Assembly (NCBI GenBank): GCA_030374765.1
Contig: JARGXX010000073.1
Location: 682,001 to 746,000, forward strand
DNA from: Agarophyton chilense
Taxonomy: Eukaryota > Rhodophyta > Florideophyceae > Gracilariales > Gracilariaceae
DNA: 64,000 nucleotides
Direction of reading: 5' to 3'
Positions within the stretch are counted from its first letter, which is position 1. The number at the start of each line of letters is the position of its first letter. The position numbers and the translations under genes are program-made. The notes beneath the pieces were generated by a model, which did no database searches, was not told where the DNA came from, and saw nothing but the letters and a program-made list of their open reading frames with translations. This document shows, piece by piece, positions 10,522 through 21,816 of this stretch.

Positions 10522-12603
10522 CCATTAGTCGACGGAGATCTTCTTCTCAACAAAGAATATATAGAGCCCTTTTATTGTTTTCAAATCAAAACCGTGTAAA
10601 AAGTATGCGTGCTCTGATGCTAAATCTTGAAACAGCGATAGACAAGATGAGTGAAGACCTTGACAGTAGAGATGGTAGTTCACATTTATTATTCGGCTTC
10701 GTAAATTTGCTCGAGAATGACTGGGATTCATTGCATATGATGTACGTTTATCGAACTTCCATGAAGTAAGGAATTTCTACACCAATGGAGCAGACAAGTC
10801 GGGAAAACTACGACTTAAGGATATCCCTGAAACGTTTCACAATTTCCCTTTAATTTAGATGACGGTCTAAGAAAAATAAATGCTTGGAACGATTCAGGTA
10901 TGGGTTTTAACAGGAGCTTCTATTTAACCCACAAGAGAAAGACTCGTTCACCCATTCAACCTTTTGGCCCTGTTCGGTGATTCACTCCAGGGAAATCATC
11001 TGGGAAGCCACGGATTCGATTATTCTTATCCGGATTCTTAAATGCCATCATTGTGGTTTCAAGATGAGCATGAAACTGGGGGAGATCAACATCATCACTA
11101 TCATACAGTCACTCCGGGAAACAACGTCAGCATACTTTACTTCTCTGTACCCACCAAGAGCGAGAGTTTTGTAATTATCCATATTGCTTTGGAAGTGTGT
11201 CTCATCGGCGTTTAAAAATTCCTCTTCATTCAATTGATTTGCTTGCAACTCACGGGAAAGCTGAAGATAGGAGAAACGCCCTCTTTCTATTCATTTCTGT
11301 TTGCTGGCGAAACTCTCAGATTCCTACATAGCGCTCTGCAAACAATCTTGTTCTGTTCCATAAATATCTTGACTCAGCTTGTCGTTATGTGCTTTTTGAT
11401 GGCGCGATTAGATTTAGGGTCAGCGAGTGCGGCATTGTTAGCACTTTCCTCTTTATTCAGATTAAGAGATACGGCCAACCTGTGAAGTAATCGTGTGTTG
11501 AATTAAACACCAGCTTAACGCATTCTAATGAATTCACAAAAAAAGATCAAACTGAAGTAATGACATCAACTGCTTTGCTTGCGGCTCAGTTGCTTTCGAG
11601 ACTTGCGAAAGAGTCTATTCTCTGTTTGCTAATGAAAAGAAGATGAATTGTTCTTGGAAACTTTGTTATGATCCGCAGTAAGAGAGTGTCGTTCTCGCGG
11701 TGTCGCTGGCTCTTTGAATATTTGCTTTGTAGCTGGATCGAAATAGATCTGGAAACTGTTTCACTGCGTTGGAATTAATTGTTTTTGTCGTTGGGTTCTG
11801 TTTGGTCTATCATCCTCTTAGCGATTTGCTTTTTCTGTGTGTTTGTCAGTCAATGCACGTTGGATCGACCGTTTCGCTCGAGAACTGCTGTCAGTTTGAC
11901 GGAGACTACGCGACGCTGGGCTCTGGGGTTGTTGGTGGAGACGTAGTCGCATTGTGGTCGGTGGAATGAGCGGAAGACTCTGGTTTAGAGGTAATTGGTG
12001 CCATTCTGCCAAAAGTGCTCAAGAGGGGTGATGCTTGTAAAGACAATATGCTCAGTTCCCTCGTGAGACCGTTGGCCGGAGCGCTGATCAGGGGGAGTAC
12101 TTTGCGTGTTCAGGATGTGATTTGGGCGATTTAATGAGAGCGAAGTGTGCGCGCAAATTTGTCCTTCACCACCGCTGTCCACACCATCTGTGAGTGGCGC
12201 TTGAAGTGAAGGACCCATCAAGATTATTAGTGTGGACCACCACTACATGGCATCTCACGCTAATAGTGCACCGACACCGTGTAATTACGGTGACTACATA
12301 TAGCTAGCTGGACGTGGTGCACCTGCATGGCATTGGAATCATGGTATGGTTTCCATCGAAAAGAAACGAGCGGAATATTCAAAATTCAAAGCTCTGCCTT
12401 CAAAAATTTAAATATCACCTACTGGCGATACTGGCAGAGTTCGCAAGCAATTCAACGCAGCTTTCACAAGCGCCACACCACAAAACTAAACCATCCTCTC
12501 ACTGTTCATCTACATTCCCTAGCGAAGCACTGAAAGAGCCCTAGAGCTCTACTCTCCCTAAGCTATTTTGAAGCCCTCGATAACAATTTCTGTCAAGGAG
12601 CTC
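10522..12603. other. Intergenic region with a decayed DNA transposon
   Basis: No host gene is supported in these 2.1 kb. Apart from the pogo-like transposase relic listed separately (about 10930-11480), the sequence is AT-rich and shows only short, unrelated frames. The 3' part (about 12300-12600) is probably the promoter of the next gene. Confidence 0.5.
10930..11480 (-). pseudogene. Pogo-like (Tc1/mariner superfamily, DDE_1) transposase relic
   Basis: The minus strand retains the heart of a DDE transposase. The motif FLNADETHFQSNMDN near 11200 contains the first catalytic Asp, followed by LALGGYREVKYADVVS. A second block near 11000-11050 reads AFKNPDKNNRIRGFPDDFPG then VNHRTGPKG in a different frame. 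I know this as the NADETHF / IRGVPDxVPGVxYRTGPKGW pattern of a pogo-like family common in algae and oomycetes. Upstream (about 11260-11480) the linker region is recognisable but interrupted. At least one frameshift and several stops separate the blocks, and the C-terminal catalytic residues are absent. No terminal repeats were found. It is clearly dead. Confidence 0.72.
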
Positions 12604-14019
12604 ATGGCGCCGAAGCAGTTCTATCAAGACGAGAAAGTTCTCGATCAACTACTTGACAACCTGCTCCAAACCGGTCAAAATGAAAATAGCAGCGTATTTG
12701 CCCCGATGAACGACAACTCCAATAACTTCTCGCAGTCGAGTATCCACGAAAAGCTGGCCACAGCGAGTGGGCTTCTTGAAGAGAGTAAAATATGCCCAGG
12801 ACTGCCAAGTCTCGATGACAACGAACATAATATCAGGGAAGTTCTTGCGTATGCATTGACGGCTGTTATCCAACTCTGCAAATGTTGTAATGCCAATGCC
12901 AATCTACGAAATGAAGCCGAACGTTCGGTTCTTGTTGTTAACGAAGAGCTTCTTCGGCTTAAGAGACTCAACGAAGTGAAAAAGGAAAAGATCTTACGAT
13001 TGGATACAAAGATTATGTCAATGAAAAAACAAGTAAGTGATATAGAAAAGGAGAAAAATCTTCTTGTCTCGAATTTGACAACGGAGTGTACGGAGCTCAA
13101 GACGAAGTGCGCAAGGTCAGCGTATCGTGTAAATCACTTGTCTTTAGAGGCCAAGAAGCGTGAACGAGAATACAGCCAGCTGCAACAGAGAGTCCATTCT
13201 TTGATGGCCAAGACAAAAAGATTGAGTATTGAACCACAAATTGTTGCCATCGCGGGGAATAATTCCACCAAAGCCCCATGTATAAGCCGAGACAAATCTC
13301 TTGAAACAGAAGAAAGAGAATATCAAGATTTGGTGGGGTTGTCAGAAGACAACAGCATGAATGAAGTGATTGTCGAAAACAAGGCCCTTCGAGATCTACT
13401 AAGGGCAGTGCAAGAAGAACTAGACGACTGTCTAATATCTAATCCAAATTTGATAGTAGACCCAAAAACGCCAACAATCAAGTCTTCAAAAAAAGGTATC
13501 ACAATGGATGGAGAAAAGGTGACCGGAGCCAGATCTGCCGAGGTCTCAAGTTCAGAGAATGTATGTTCACCACAGCGAGGTGATCAAACCTCTATACAAA
13601 AAAATGACCAAGAAGACGCACTCGATGGGCAAGCATACAAACAAACGACAGGCGATGAACACAGAAAATATACTTCTGCGAAGGAGCCGAAGACTCCTAC
13701 AGAAGCAACGTACTGTCCATCACCAATTGATATGAGGGAAAACAGTGGTTTGAAGATAGATGCCAATCAGATACAACATCAACAAAAGAATTCAATTAGT
13801 CCTACACTGGTGGCGGACGCTGAAGTGGGAACTCCAGTTACGGGCAGTCCTGTACGAAGCGGGACACTTCTAAGCAATTTAGCCCCGGCCCTTTCCGCAG
13901 AGCAAATGAATCTGCCGTTTGACATGATCCGCGAAAATCTGGAACGCAGCTTTGACCAAAAATTTGAGCTCTTACGGCTGGCAGTTCTGCAAGTCGGAAG
14001 CAAGAGTCCCCGTGCGTAA
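12604..14019 (+). CDS. Coiled-coil protein of unknown function
   Basis: This 471-residue protein starts at the ATG at 12604 (MAPKQFYQDEKVLDQLLDNL). An open stretch upstream contains no ATG. Residues about 85-110 form a hydrophobic helix with several cysteines (LAYALTAVIQLCKCCNANAN). A long parallel-type coiled coil occupies about 115-205 (heptads around EELLRLKRLNEVKKEKILRL), with a second short helix near 265-290. The middle (290-420) is low-complexity, polar and Ser/Thr/Pro-rich, and the C-terminal helix (about 440-465) ends SKSPRA. I do not recognise a family. The layout resembles cytoskeletal or centrosomal scaffold proteins, which is only an analogy. It is convergent with the methyltransferase gene, with 20 bp between the stops. 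Confidence 0.82.
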   Translation: MAPKQFYQDEKVLDQLLDNLLQTGQNENSSVFAPMNDNSNNFSQSSIHEKLATASGLLEESKICPGLPSLDDNEHNIREVLAYALTAVIQLCKCCNANANLRNEAERSVLVVNEELLRLKRLNEVKKEKILRLDTKIMSMKKQVSDIEKEKNLLVSNLTTECTELKTKCARSAYRVNHLSLEAKKREREYSQLQQRVHSLMAKTKRLSIEPQIVAIAGNNSTKAPCISRDKSLETEEREYQDLVGLSEDNSMNEVIVENKALRDLLRAVQEELDDCLISNPNLIVDPKTPTIKSSKKGITMDGEKVTGARSAEVSSSENVCSPQRGDQTSIQKNDQEDALDGQAYKQTTGDEHRKYTSAKEPKTPTEATYCPSPIDMRENSGLKIDANQIQHQQKNSISPTLVADAEVGTPVTGSPVRSGTLLSNLAPALSAEQMNLPFDMIRENLERSFDQKFELLRLAVLQVGSKSPRA

Positions 14020-14039
14020 AAGGCCTGCTTCTAAGCAGA

Positions 14040-14849
14040 TCAGGTGTCAAGCTCAAGACTAACAATTGTCCCTTCTAGGATAGTCCTTATTCTTATCGGT
14101 TTGAAACCGACATTGACAGCCATTTCTACCACTCTCTGATTGGAGTAACACCCTTTGGATAATGTCGCGTTCGGCTTTGCGATGATATCCTGATAAGCTG
14201 CTACGAGGCGATTTGTGCTGGCGGAGTGTTCAAGAAGAAGAACCCGTCCGCCAGGTTTCACCAATCGTCGCATTTCTAGCAAAACATTCGAGGGGTCTTC
14301 ATAAACACAGAGGCAGAACGTGTCCACAACAGTGTCGAATGAAGACTCCGGAAATCCAGTCATGTCTGCCGATGCTTTTAGGAGAGTTACCGGAATTTTG
14401 TAGCGCTCTGACCTTTGCAGTGCTTTTGCAAGCATGGTAGAGCTCAAATCTATTCCTGTAAGAGACGAAACCTTCTTTGGGTCATAGTAAGGAATATTAA
14501 CTCCAGTTCCAATGCCAGTTTCCAATACGTGACCAACAGCGCGAGAAAGCAGCTCAGATCGGAGATCTGTAAATCCGAGAAGGTTTGTTAAGTAATTCGA
14601 ACCGTCCAGTTCATCGTATGTCTCCGCAAAATCATCGTATTCAGCCTCTTCAGAGTATCCTAAAACTAAGCTGGGGATTGAAAATAGCCCACGCACTATC
14701 TGGCGCCGAGTCAGCGAACATACAGCTAGTTTTCGTTGAGTTACCCCTGTTGCCGCGTGCCGCACTTTCAGGTGAAACCTTTGTTGACCTCGAGAAAGAA
14801 CCCCAGGATGAGCGAAAAAGGGACAGACCGTTTTGCGCGTCATGTTCAT
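14040..14849 (-). CDS. Class I SAM-dependent methyltransferase, organelle-targeted
   Basis: The 269-residue protein has a leader of about 70 residues and then a Methyltransf_11/UbiE-type Rossmann domain. Motif I is VLETGIGTGVNIPYY (about 110-124), the acidic post-I residue is in LTGIDLSSTMLAKA, motif IV-like is FDTVVDTFCLCVYEDP and the later strand is GGRVLLLEHSAS. The family (METTL7/UbiE-like) methylates small molecules, and the substrate cannot be read here. The leader holds a twin-arginine-like stretch (SLTRRQIVRGLFSIPSLVLG, about 46-65) after a basic N-terminus. That could be a bipartite signal for the thylakoid lumen or a simple transit peptide. Two adjacent ATGs (14849 and 14843) are possible starts. 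Confidence 0.88.
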   Translation of the reverse strand: MNMTRKTVCPFFAHPGVLSRGQQRFHLKVRHAATGVTQRKLAVCSLTRRQIVRGLFSIPSLVLGYSEEAEYDDFAETYDELDGSNYLTNLLGFTDLRSELLSRAVGHVLETGIGTGVNIPYYDPKKVSSLTGIDLSSTMLAKALQRSERYKIPVTLLKASADMTGFPESSFDTVVDTFCLCVYEDPSNVLLEMRRLVKPGGRVLLLEHSASTNRLVAAYQDIIAKPNATLSKGCYSNQRVVEMAVNVGFKPIRIRTILEGTIVSLELDT

Positions 14850-16814
14850 CTATGTTCCGAAAAGCCAGCGTGCCGCTTGTTCAGGCCCGTTCGGATCCTC
14901 GTTTGCAACAATGGTCGCTGCGCGGTTGATGAGCGGTTGAGAAGTACGACTTCCCAAGGTATATCGGAAACCGAGTACAGATAGCTGGGTCCGAGACAGT
15001 ACCAGATCGGTCCCGAGCCGTAGACGAGAGGGCCGATTTTGCCGTCGTGACCCGTTATCACTTGAGGTTTTCTTGCTTTCTAGTGTCTATACGACCACTG
15101 GCCTCATATGAGGCCAAAATTACAATATCGATAATTTTTGTAAACTCTGTCAATTTCCTTAGATTTTTGTGCCCAGACGTTGTCAACACTCTTCTTCTCT
15201 GGCGTCAACCTCAAAGATAACGAACGATCGTCCACAACCTGTAAACAACATCATCTTAACTTCATTCTTTCATAATTTATCAAATATGTCATCATCTATG
15301 GATCCCCTTCGTGTGGTGGGAAACAAAATAAACACCCGCCCGCGTCTCGTCACATCAGAGAGCAACAGTAAACGCTTCTTTGGCACAAAATAAAAGACGA
15401 AACTAGTCAGCAGAAGTGTTACGAAAGTGAAAAATGTTGTCGAAAACAATCCGAGACACAATATTGTCACTATAAATTTTGAGCTACTTGGTCGCGATAA
15501 ATTATGCACTTTCAAAATTTGCAACGTAAAAGACGGGGATCATGTTATGGTTCATAAAGCTGCTTAAGAAGCCATCCATTTCAACGTGGAGATAAATTGT
15601 GCTGCTATTACTAATGAAATTTCAATCAATGAAAAGCATCATACTGTCATGAATAGAGATGACAGTCACACAATGAATCTGTTTATTACTCTTACTGTGA
15701 CAAACAGTGAAACGCAACACAGCTTTGTGGAGGTTCATTCGACGAAATAGACAACGAAAAATGTATCCTTGAATGTGAATGATCTGTTGTAAATGCATTA
15801 ATGAAAATTCACGAAACCTGCTGGAATTTTATCTCCTCCATCCATGCACCCTTGGGACTCTATATACGATTTTTTCATGTAGATGTTTCCTGTAGCTCAT
15901 TTGAAAAACCTTTTTCGATCTATCAACTCTCGCATGAAAGGAAAATGCTTAAAAAGACCACAGAAGGTGAAAGTTTTGAAGTTTTTTTGGTTTAATTGTG
16001 TTAATGACATGCTTTGAATTTTCAAATAGAAGATCAATTTCGTCTAAAGACACGTTTTCTAAATATATCGAATCTTTGCAGCTCGAAAAGATCATGTCAC
16101 GAAATCGGAATAAAATTATAAGTCAATTTATCGGTAAAAGTGGCTCTGAAAACGATCACAATTCAAAGAAAGCCAGGTGGTAGTGGGTGTCTGACTTTTT
16201 GAAAGCTGTATGTGACCATCAAAAAGCTTTCGTACCTCCTTTACCATTGTGCGTGGACGACAGAAAGTATGTCATCTTCTTGTAGACTCTGCAAAAACTG
16301 GTTGAAAATGGACCTCCACACACTACACTGATTTTCATAGGAAACCTGAAAATAGTTTTGAATTAAATACAGTTTGTTGTGGAAGGAGAGGAATTATTCA
16401 CAAAGTAGAAATCACAGTGAAAGATACGCACCAGGTAAAGAGCCTTTCGAATCGGCACATGCGCATGTAAACGCTGTTTTAATGAGACTGGTTCATATTT
16501 GGTTCGCAACTTACCGAATTGTTTGTGGAAAGTCATATTTTGCATCTGTTGAAACATTCGAAGAACTTTAAAAATAAAAAAAGAGATTTATGTGGGTGGT
16601 AAAAACAGCTACCGGAACGTTTTCTCTGAAATATCTGTCCGAACTTACTCTGACGGCACGAGGCCAGTACGTGTCAATGGTCGAGAAACTGCCAGAATTG
16701 GATCGAAAAATGATTTCTGTTCTCTGGGTGGACCGTGAGAAGAGATAGTTTATCAACACATGTAGCAATACCCAATCAGGAACTCCTATTTTTCGTGAAA
16801 GATGGAAAACAAAT
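14850..16814. other. AT-rich gene-poor stretch, left flank of the transposon island
   Basis: The first 300 bp should contain the methyltransferase promoter. From about 15280 to 15790 one plus-strand frame reads like a protein (for example INFELLGRDKLCTFKICNV) but is interrupted and matches nothing I recognise. The base composition drops to clearly AT-rich through 16800. This may be an old mobile element or a dead gene. No terminal repeats or catalytic motifs are visible. Confidence 0.35.
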
Positions 16815-17461
16815 TTTAGTATCCGCTCTACAGAGAGAGCAGACACCTGCGACAGCGTTCGGACTGCCGATAAGGGTGCTTGCGGCGAAGGAAAAAAAGT
16901 GTTAGAGCTAAAACACTAGCAAGCTAGAAGATCGGGTTTGTAAAGCCCCACTCGCTAATGAGGGTAGTTGATAGACTAGGGTCGTTGTTAAACGGACAAC
17001 CACTTGTTGTAACTTGTTCGGATCTCCGGTTAAGGAATCCTGAATAAGAAAAAGGACAGTTTTGAACCCGTTGTTGTCTTCTCTACTTTGAAGTTTGCGC
17101 TCACCTCTGTTCCCTATGAACTGTGGACAGAAGTGAGGGCCACAATTAATACCTAGATATAAACCTTGGTTAGCTAATTTGCCTCTCTACAGCATAAGGT
17201 AGTCGGCTCTAACCTTTTGTCTGCGAAAAGTAGACTTGCCTTCCACGTGGCTATCCACTACATGCGCCGTTGCCAATCCTACATTTCCCTACGAAGGGAT
17301 GATCTGGATGCGCCGTTGCAAGCCATCTCGCCTGTGAAACATACAACCTCTGCGTGACGCCGCTCATAACTCAATCCATGCCATCACAGCCTTCTATGAG
17401 TATCATCGTACTTAGACGGAAAAAAGGATGCATCGGCTATCCGAATGTGTAGAATACTACA
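16815..17461 (-). repeat. LTR of copy A (reverse orientation)
   Basis: This 647-bp repeat is the reverse complement of the LTRs at 20037 and 27767. The shared blocks are easy to see, including the ATGCGCCGTTNCCAATCC-type segment and the end ATACTACA at 17461. The adjoining sequence corresponds to the polypurine-side flank of the other copy, so this is the 3' LTR. Confidence 0.85.
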
Positions 17462-19183
17462 CTTTCGCCCCGCTAAGCGCAAAGTCCGGGCGACGCAAGA
17501 CGTCTTTTTATACTCCGCCAGCATGATGCTTCAGTCTTCCGAAATATTTTCATCTCCACGAATACTTTCCAACTTCGAGTTCAACACGCCCCTAGAGGAT
17601 TTACAGCAGTTTGTTTCCAATCATTCAGCGATGAACCCGAATACTCCGTATAACTTCAACAATGGGGATGCTCCACCAAAGGGCGCTTAGGCCAGCAGTA
17701 GTTCCAACTCGCAATCTGCTGTTTCTTCTGCGTGCCGTTCGGGTCCGGCTCCGTGCGTTGGATTTCATTCTCTTCCGTTGCAACCTTCTGAATCTGGTGC
17801 AATGCCGAACGCGGCTCACGTATCTTATGCCGGTATCATTCGAGCACCATTTCGTCGTGCTTAAAGCAGATATCCGTATCCAGCGAACTGGGTGGGAAGA
17901 GTTCTTCTCGACAATGCAGATCTTTTCGTTCCAGCTTACTGGTTCGACCTAGTTGCTCTTCGCGATGACGCCTTCATCGGACAGTACGTCTTTAGTAGGC
18001 ACCTTCCCGATGTTCTACCGCATGTCGCGATTAATAGTCACGAATGACGGATTGACTGTGGCTTGCCGGACAACGCGGTTGCGTGATATACCAATAAAAG
18101 TAAAGACAAAGCCCGAACTCGATTCACGAAGTTGATTTACCAGCGTCTACACCGCTTCATCAGCACAATCGTTCTCACGGGAGATTTGAATCTGGATAGC
18201 TTGATGGGTCGTACTAACGGCGAATGATTCTCATATATAAAGGCATTATATAAATTCGACGTTTCCTCCATAAGCGGGATGTTTCCCATTGGGATTATCT
18301 CCGTTGGGAACGAGGCACGAGATCCCGCTTGGGATATTTGGTCCCGTACCAAATGATCGAAATCAATCTAATTAGGCGGATTACACGCATCGGACGCTAT
18401 GTAGCGATTCCCTAATATTGGGCTGCGATCGAGAGTCCTCGTAGATGTCCTGTGGAGCTCCCTTCGGTCATAACCTTTATTGGTTTTGCCCTGCTCGACG
18501 ACCCGTTCTCGGGGTAATGGATGGTAGTGTTCCCCGAGTTTATTGCCAAGATGGAAGTCTATATCCTCTGGGATGCATACGACACCTTTCGTGTCTGGTA
18601 CATGTCGCCCAGTGCGCGAAGATATACGAGACAGCTCGACCTCTTTCTGGTTTCGGGATCATGTGCCAATTACGAAGCGTTTCTATCCTTGTTAGAATTC
18701 ATCGACAGTATCGACTGGAATGGAGTTCAATTGGAGCAATCAGAGAGAGGCACACGGGTGCGACAATGAGACCACTCGCCAGGTCGCCCAGCCAATGCTA
18801 GATACTTTGTATGGAACAACCCCCGGAATCGCCAGCAAATCACGTCTGATGAGGCTCGCAATCTTCATACGAATTCCGGGGAACTCCCTTTAAATCAACG
18901 TACGGATTATGTGTATGAATCGACACCTTCTGAATTCGCGGGCCATGATTCTGAAGAAGCTCCGGGTGCGGATGCGGATCTCGATCTCGAGGATGAGCCG
19001 GAGCTACCCAGTACTGTGCCTGCTATGGTAACTTCGCTTTTTATGGCTTCTCAGCCCGTTGCGGCTTCGAGTTCTCAACCTGCGTATTATCATGGGTTCT
19101 CCCAGCAACCGAATGATGCGGAGGATTTTTTCTTCGTTCTCTTGAGGCAATTACTGTTGGATGCAGGCTTTCCCGAAGCCTAG
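17445..19183 (+). pseudogene. Antisense accessory frame of Ty3 copy A (relic)
   Basis: This frame runs against the direction of the element between the integrase end and the 3' LTR. Its pieces match the corresponding frame of the longer copy: the start region with FNNGD, the central part with FIAKMEVYILWD and PSARRYTRQLDL, and the acidic end MYESTPSEFAG. The product's function is unknown. It is broken in several places. Confidence 0.7.
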
Positions 19184-20036
19184 CTGCAGTAAGATCATGA
19201 TGGGCTGCGTGCCAAGCTGCATGATCATACCAGCGGTTAACCGTGTTATTATGTTCGATAGTTTCTAGGTCTCATCAACACCCTTGAGGGGACATCGTAA
19301 AATTGTTACTTCTGCCTCTATAACATCACGTTTCCGTGAACCAAATGCTTCTTATGGCTTTCGATAGTGTTCTGATATTCAGCCTCTTCCTTCATGGTCC
19401 TCACTTCCGCTGAAGTGGAACTGAGTTACCAGTGATTTCGCCATAGCACGTCCAAGAAACCCATTACTGCGGTATCAATCTCCACAGGGAGTGACTGTCG
19501 AATGCAGCGATGATAACGCACGAGCTGCGAATGTGGAATATGCGTAGTAGGCTCCCAAGTATCCGCTTTTATAGGAAAGCCGTACCAACGGACGCGATAC
19601 AGTAATTTGTGTTATTCCTCGCCCTCGCCGTGGTCTATAATGCGATCCGTGACGTACTCCTTGGAATTTTACACCGTACCGACAGATGGGGCGAGACCCC
19701 GGTGCACCGGTTTGGAGCACCTGGTACTAGACCAAAAGGGTTCCATGCTGGATGGCACAAGGTTATCGTTTCTTTGAAACTCCCGAGAAAGTACTCGGAA
19801 ACTCTCTGCCTTTTCGGGACTACTCTAAGTATTCTGTTCGTGGGGCTCAAGGCGCCGTTCTGCAACTGCAGTGCCGCTTTCGGATTCTGATTCCATACTC
19901 GTTGGGTCTACGGTTACCAGTTTTTCTTCAAGTTCTGTGATACTTCGGTCCTTTTTAGGGTTTTCAGCCAAACTGGCTTTCTTTACGGAAGGTTCGGGCG
20001 GGGTTGTATCCAACACTAATTGGAGTTTATCCTCCT

Positions 20037-20660
20037 TGTAGTATTCTGCTCTGTCGGATTGCCAATGGAAGATTTTTTGGGCTAAGTATGATGATACTCA
20101 TAAATGCGTGCAACGGCTAGGATGAAGTTATGAAGCGGCACCCCGCAGATGGTACGTGAGGTGGTATCTTACACGTGGGATTTTGGTCTGCCACGGCGCA
20201 TCCGATTCGACCCTTTGTGGGGAAATACCGGATTGGTAACGGCGCATATAATGTATTGAGTGGCCACGTGGCAACCATTATCCCGTACTGTAGAGGGGTT
20301 AGTCGGCTAACCAAGTTTAAATCTAGATATTATAATGTGCGGCGCTCACCCCTGTGCACAGTACTTAAGGCACAGAGGGGAGCGCCGACTCCAAAGTAAA
20401 GGAGATAACAAAAGGTTTCACAACCCACTTGTTCCTTGTTCAGGATTTCTGAAAAGGAGATCCGAGCAAGCTCCAACAAGCAGTTGTCTGTTCCATAGTA
20501 CCAACCACCATCATTGGCGACTAGGGCCTTACAACCCCCATTCTAGCTAGCTACATGTAGTGTTGTGCTCTACCACACCTTCCCCTTAGCCGCAAGCACC
20601 AATTCGGAAGTCCCGAACACTGTCACAGGTGTCTGCTCTCTCCGTAGAGTGGATACTACA
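20037..20660 (+). repeat. 5' LTR of copy B
   Basis: This 624-bp repeat begins TGTAGTATTCTG and ends GGATACTACA, giving the short terminal inverted repeat TGTAGTAT/ATACTACA. A strong hairpin lies at 20341-20386 (arms GGCGCTCACCCCTGTGC and GCACAGAGGGGAGCGCC). This is plausibly part of the RNA start or end region. Confidence 0.92.
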
Positions 20661-20662
20661 AG

Positions 20663-20676
20663 TGGTCTCCCGACTT
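20663..20676 (+). other. Possible primer binding site of copy B
   Basis: Two bases after the 5' LTR the sequence TGGTCTCCCGACTT starts with TGG, as a site complementary to a tRNA 3' CCA end should. It does not match the initiator-Met type (TGGTATCAGAG). The tRNA is not identified. Confidence 0.45.
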
Positions 20677-20748
20677 AGAAACACTGTGGTTGGCTACTCC
20701 AAATATTTCGCACCTGGAACGTGGAATCGATACCGATCTATAATTCGA

Positions 20749-21816
20749 ATGGAATCACAGCCGGACACTAATGATGATTCATCAGGATCGGAGGATGAGG
20801 ACTCCAGTGCTGACGAGTCTTACTCCTCGAATACGTCCACTGACGATGCCAGTGATGATGATCATCGTAGTACTCGTTCGAGGAAGAGGAACAAGTCTTC
20901 TTGGCTATTAAGGAAGAAGGGTTCTAAGTACAAGCGTCTCAGGCCACTTCCTTGTACGAATCCGTTGTATCGAAAAGTCCTGGACTACCGGTGCTATCGC
21001 CTGAAGAGAGGAGAAAAGAAGCGATCGGGTCGCGAAACCACAAAGGTTAAGGACCACATTAGGCGGTTGAAGATTGGACTGAACGATCTAGTCTTCGATA
21101 GAAAAACGCCCATTCTCGTCATCGAGTTCCTTACTCGTTTCGTTGCCGAAGCGGACACCTTAGAAATGAGTGAACCTCAAGCGTGGGTTTCATTACCACA
21201 TTTCTTGTCGGGTTTTGCGTCCGAGAAATATCGTTCCGTTTGCGGATACCTGACCGCTGACGAAGGGGGTGTGACATCCTGGCCGGAGGCAGTACAGTAC
21301 TTACTGCACAGCTATGCGACATCGAACGCAATCCGACAGGCTATCCTGGATCTTCGTGATGTGACCCAGAGACCAGGTTAGGGAGACGCAGAGTACAGCT
21401 CGAGGCTTAACAGAATAGTCACGCGCTGTGGAAACGCTCACTCAACGGAGGACAAGACTACCTTGTTCATCGATGGACTCGATCCCAACATCAAATCTCT
21501 AGTGGCTCGGTTTCGAGGGAAGCCTGAAAGAACCTCATTTCTGGAGTTGGTTCAATTTGCGCAAGCTGAAGGTGACGCAGTAAGAGCTCGTGGAGTTACG
21601 CGAAACACCACAACGCTTGGTGCATCCAAAGCAGAGAAAAGACGCAAAAAAGCCGCGAATCCCACTAGAAAGGTGTTCCACCTGGAATCTCCCGGGGACT
21701 CTCGAGAGTCGTCGTTTGTTAGACACAACAACCAATCGCAACACGATGCTATTCACCTTATGGATTATTGGCACTCATCGATTCCCACAGAGGATCTACC
21801 TCACTCAGAATCTTAA
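20749..21816 (+). pseudogene. gag-like region of copy B (relic)
   Basis: This region starts with a Ser/Asp/Glu-rich N-terminus (ESQPDTNDDSSGSEDEDSSA), then a basic stretch. A retrotransposon gag-type helical core follows, with SEPQAWVSLPHFLSG and WPEAVQYLLHSY. It would form the particle of the element. It is broken. Confidence 0.7.

Larger units (their letters stand above)
16815..20036 (-). mobile_element. Ty3/gypsy LTR element, truncated inverted copy (copy A)
   Basis: Read on the minus strand, this is the 3' part of the same Ty3/gypsy family as the element that follows. It has an LTR at 16815-17461, the long antisense accessory frame (plus strand, about 17445-19183), and an integrase-end/chromodomain-like part around 19475-20016. 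The gag, protease and reverse transcriptase parts and the other LTR are missing. It stops exactly where the next copy's 5' LTR begins. The LTR is visibly more diverged from the neighbour's LTRs than those are from each other, so this copy is older. It is broken, with many breaks. Confidence 0.85.
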
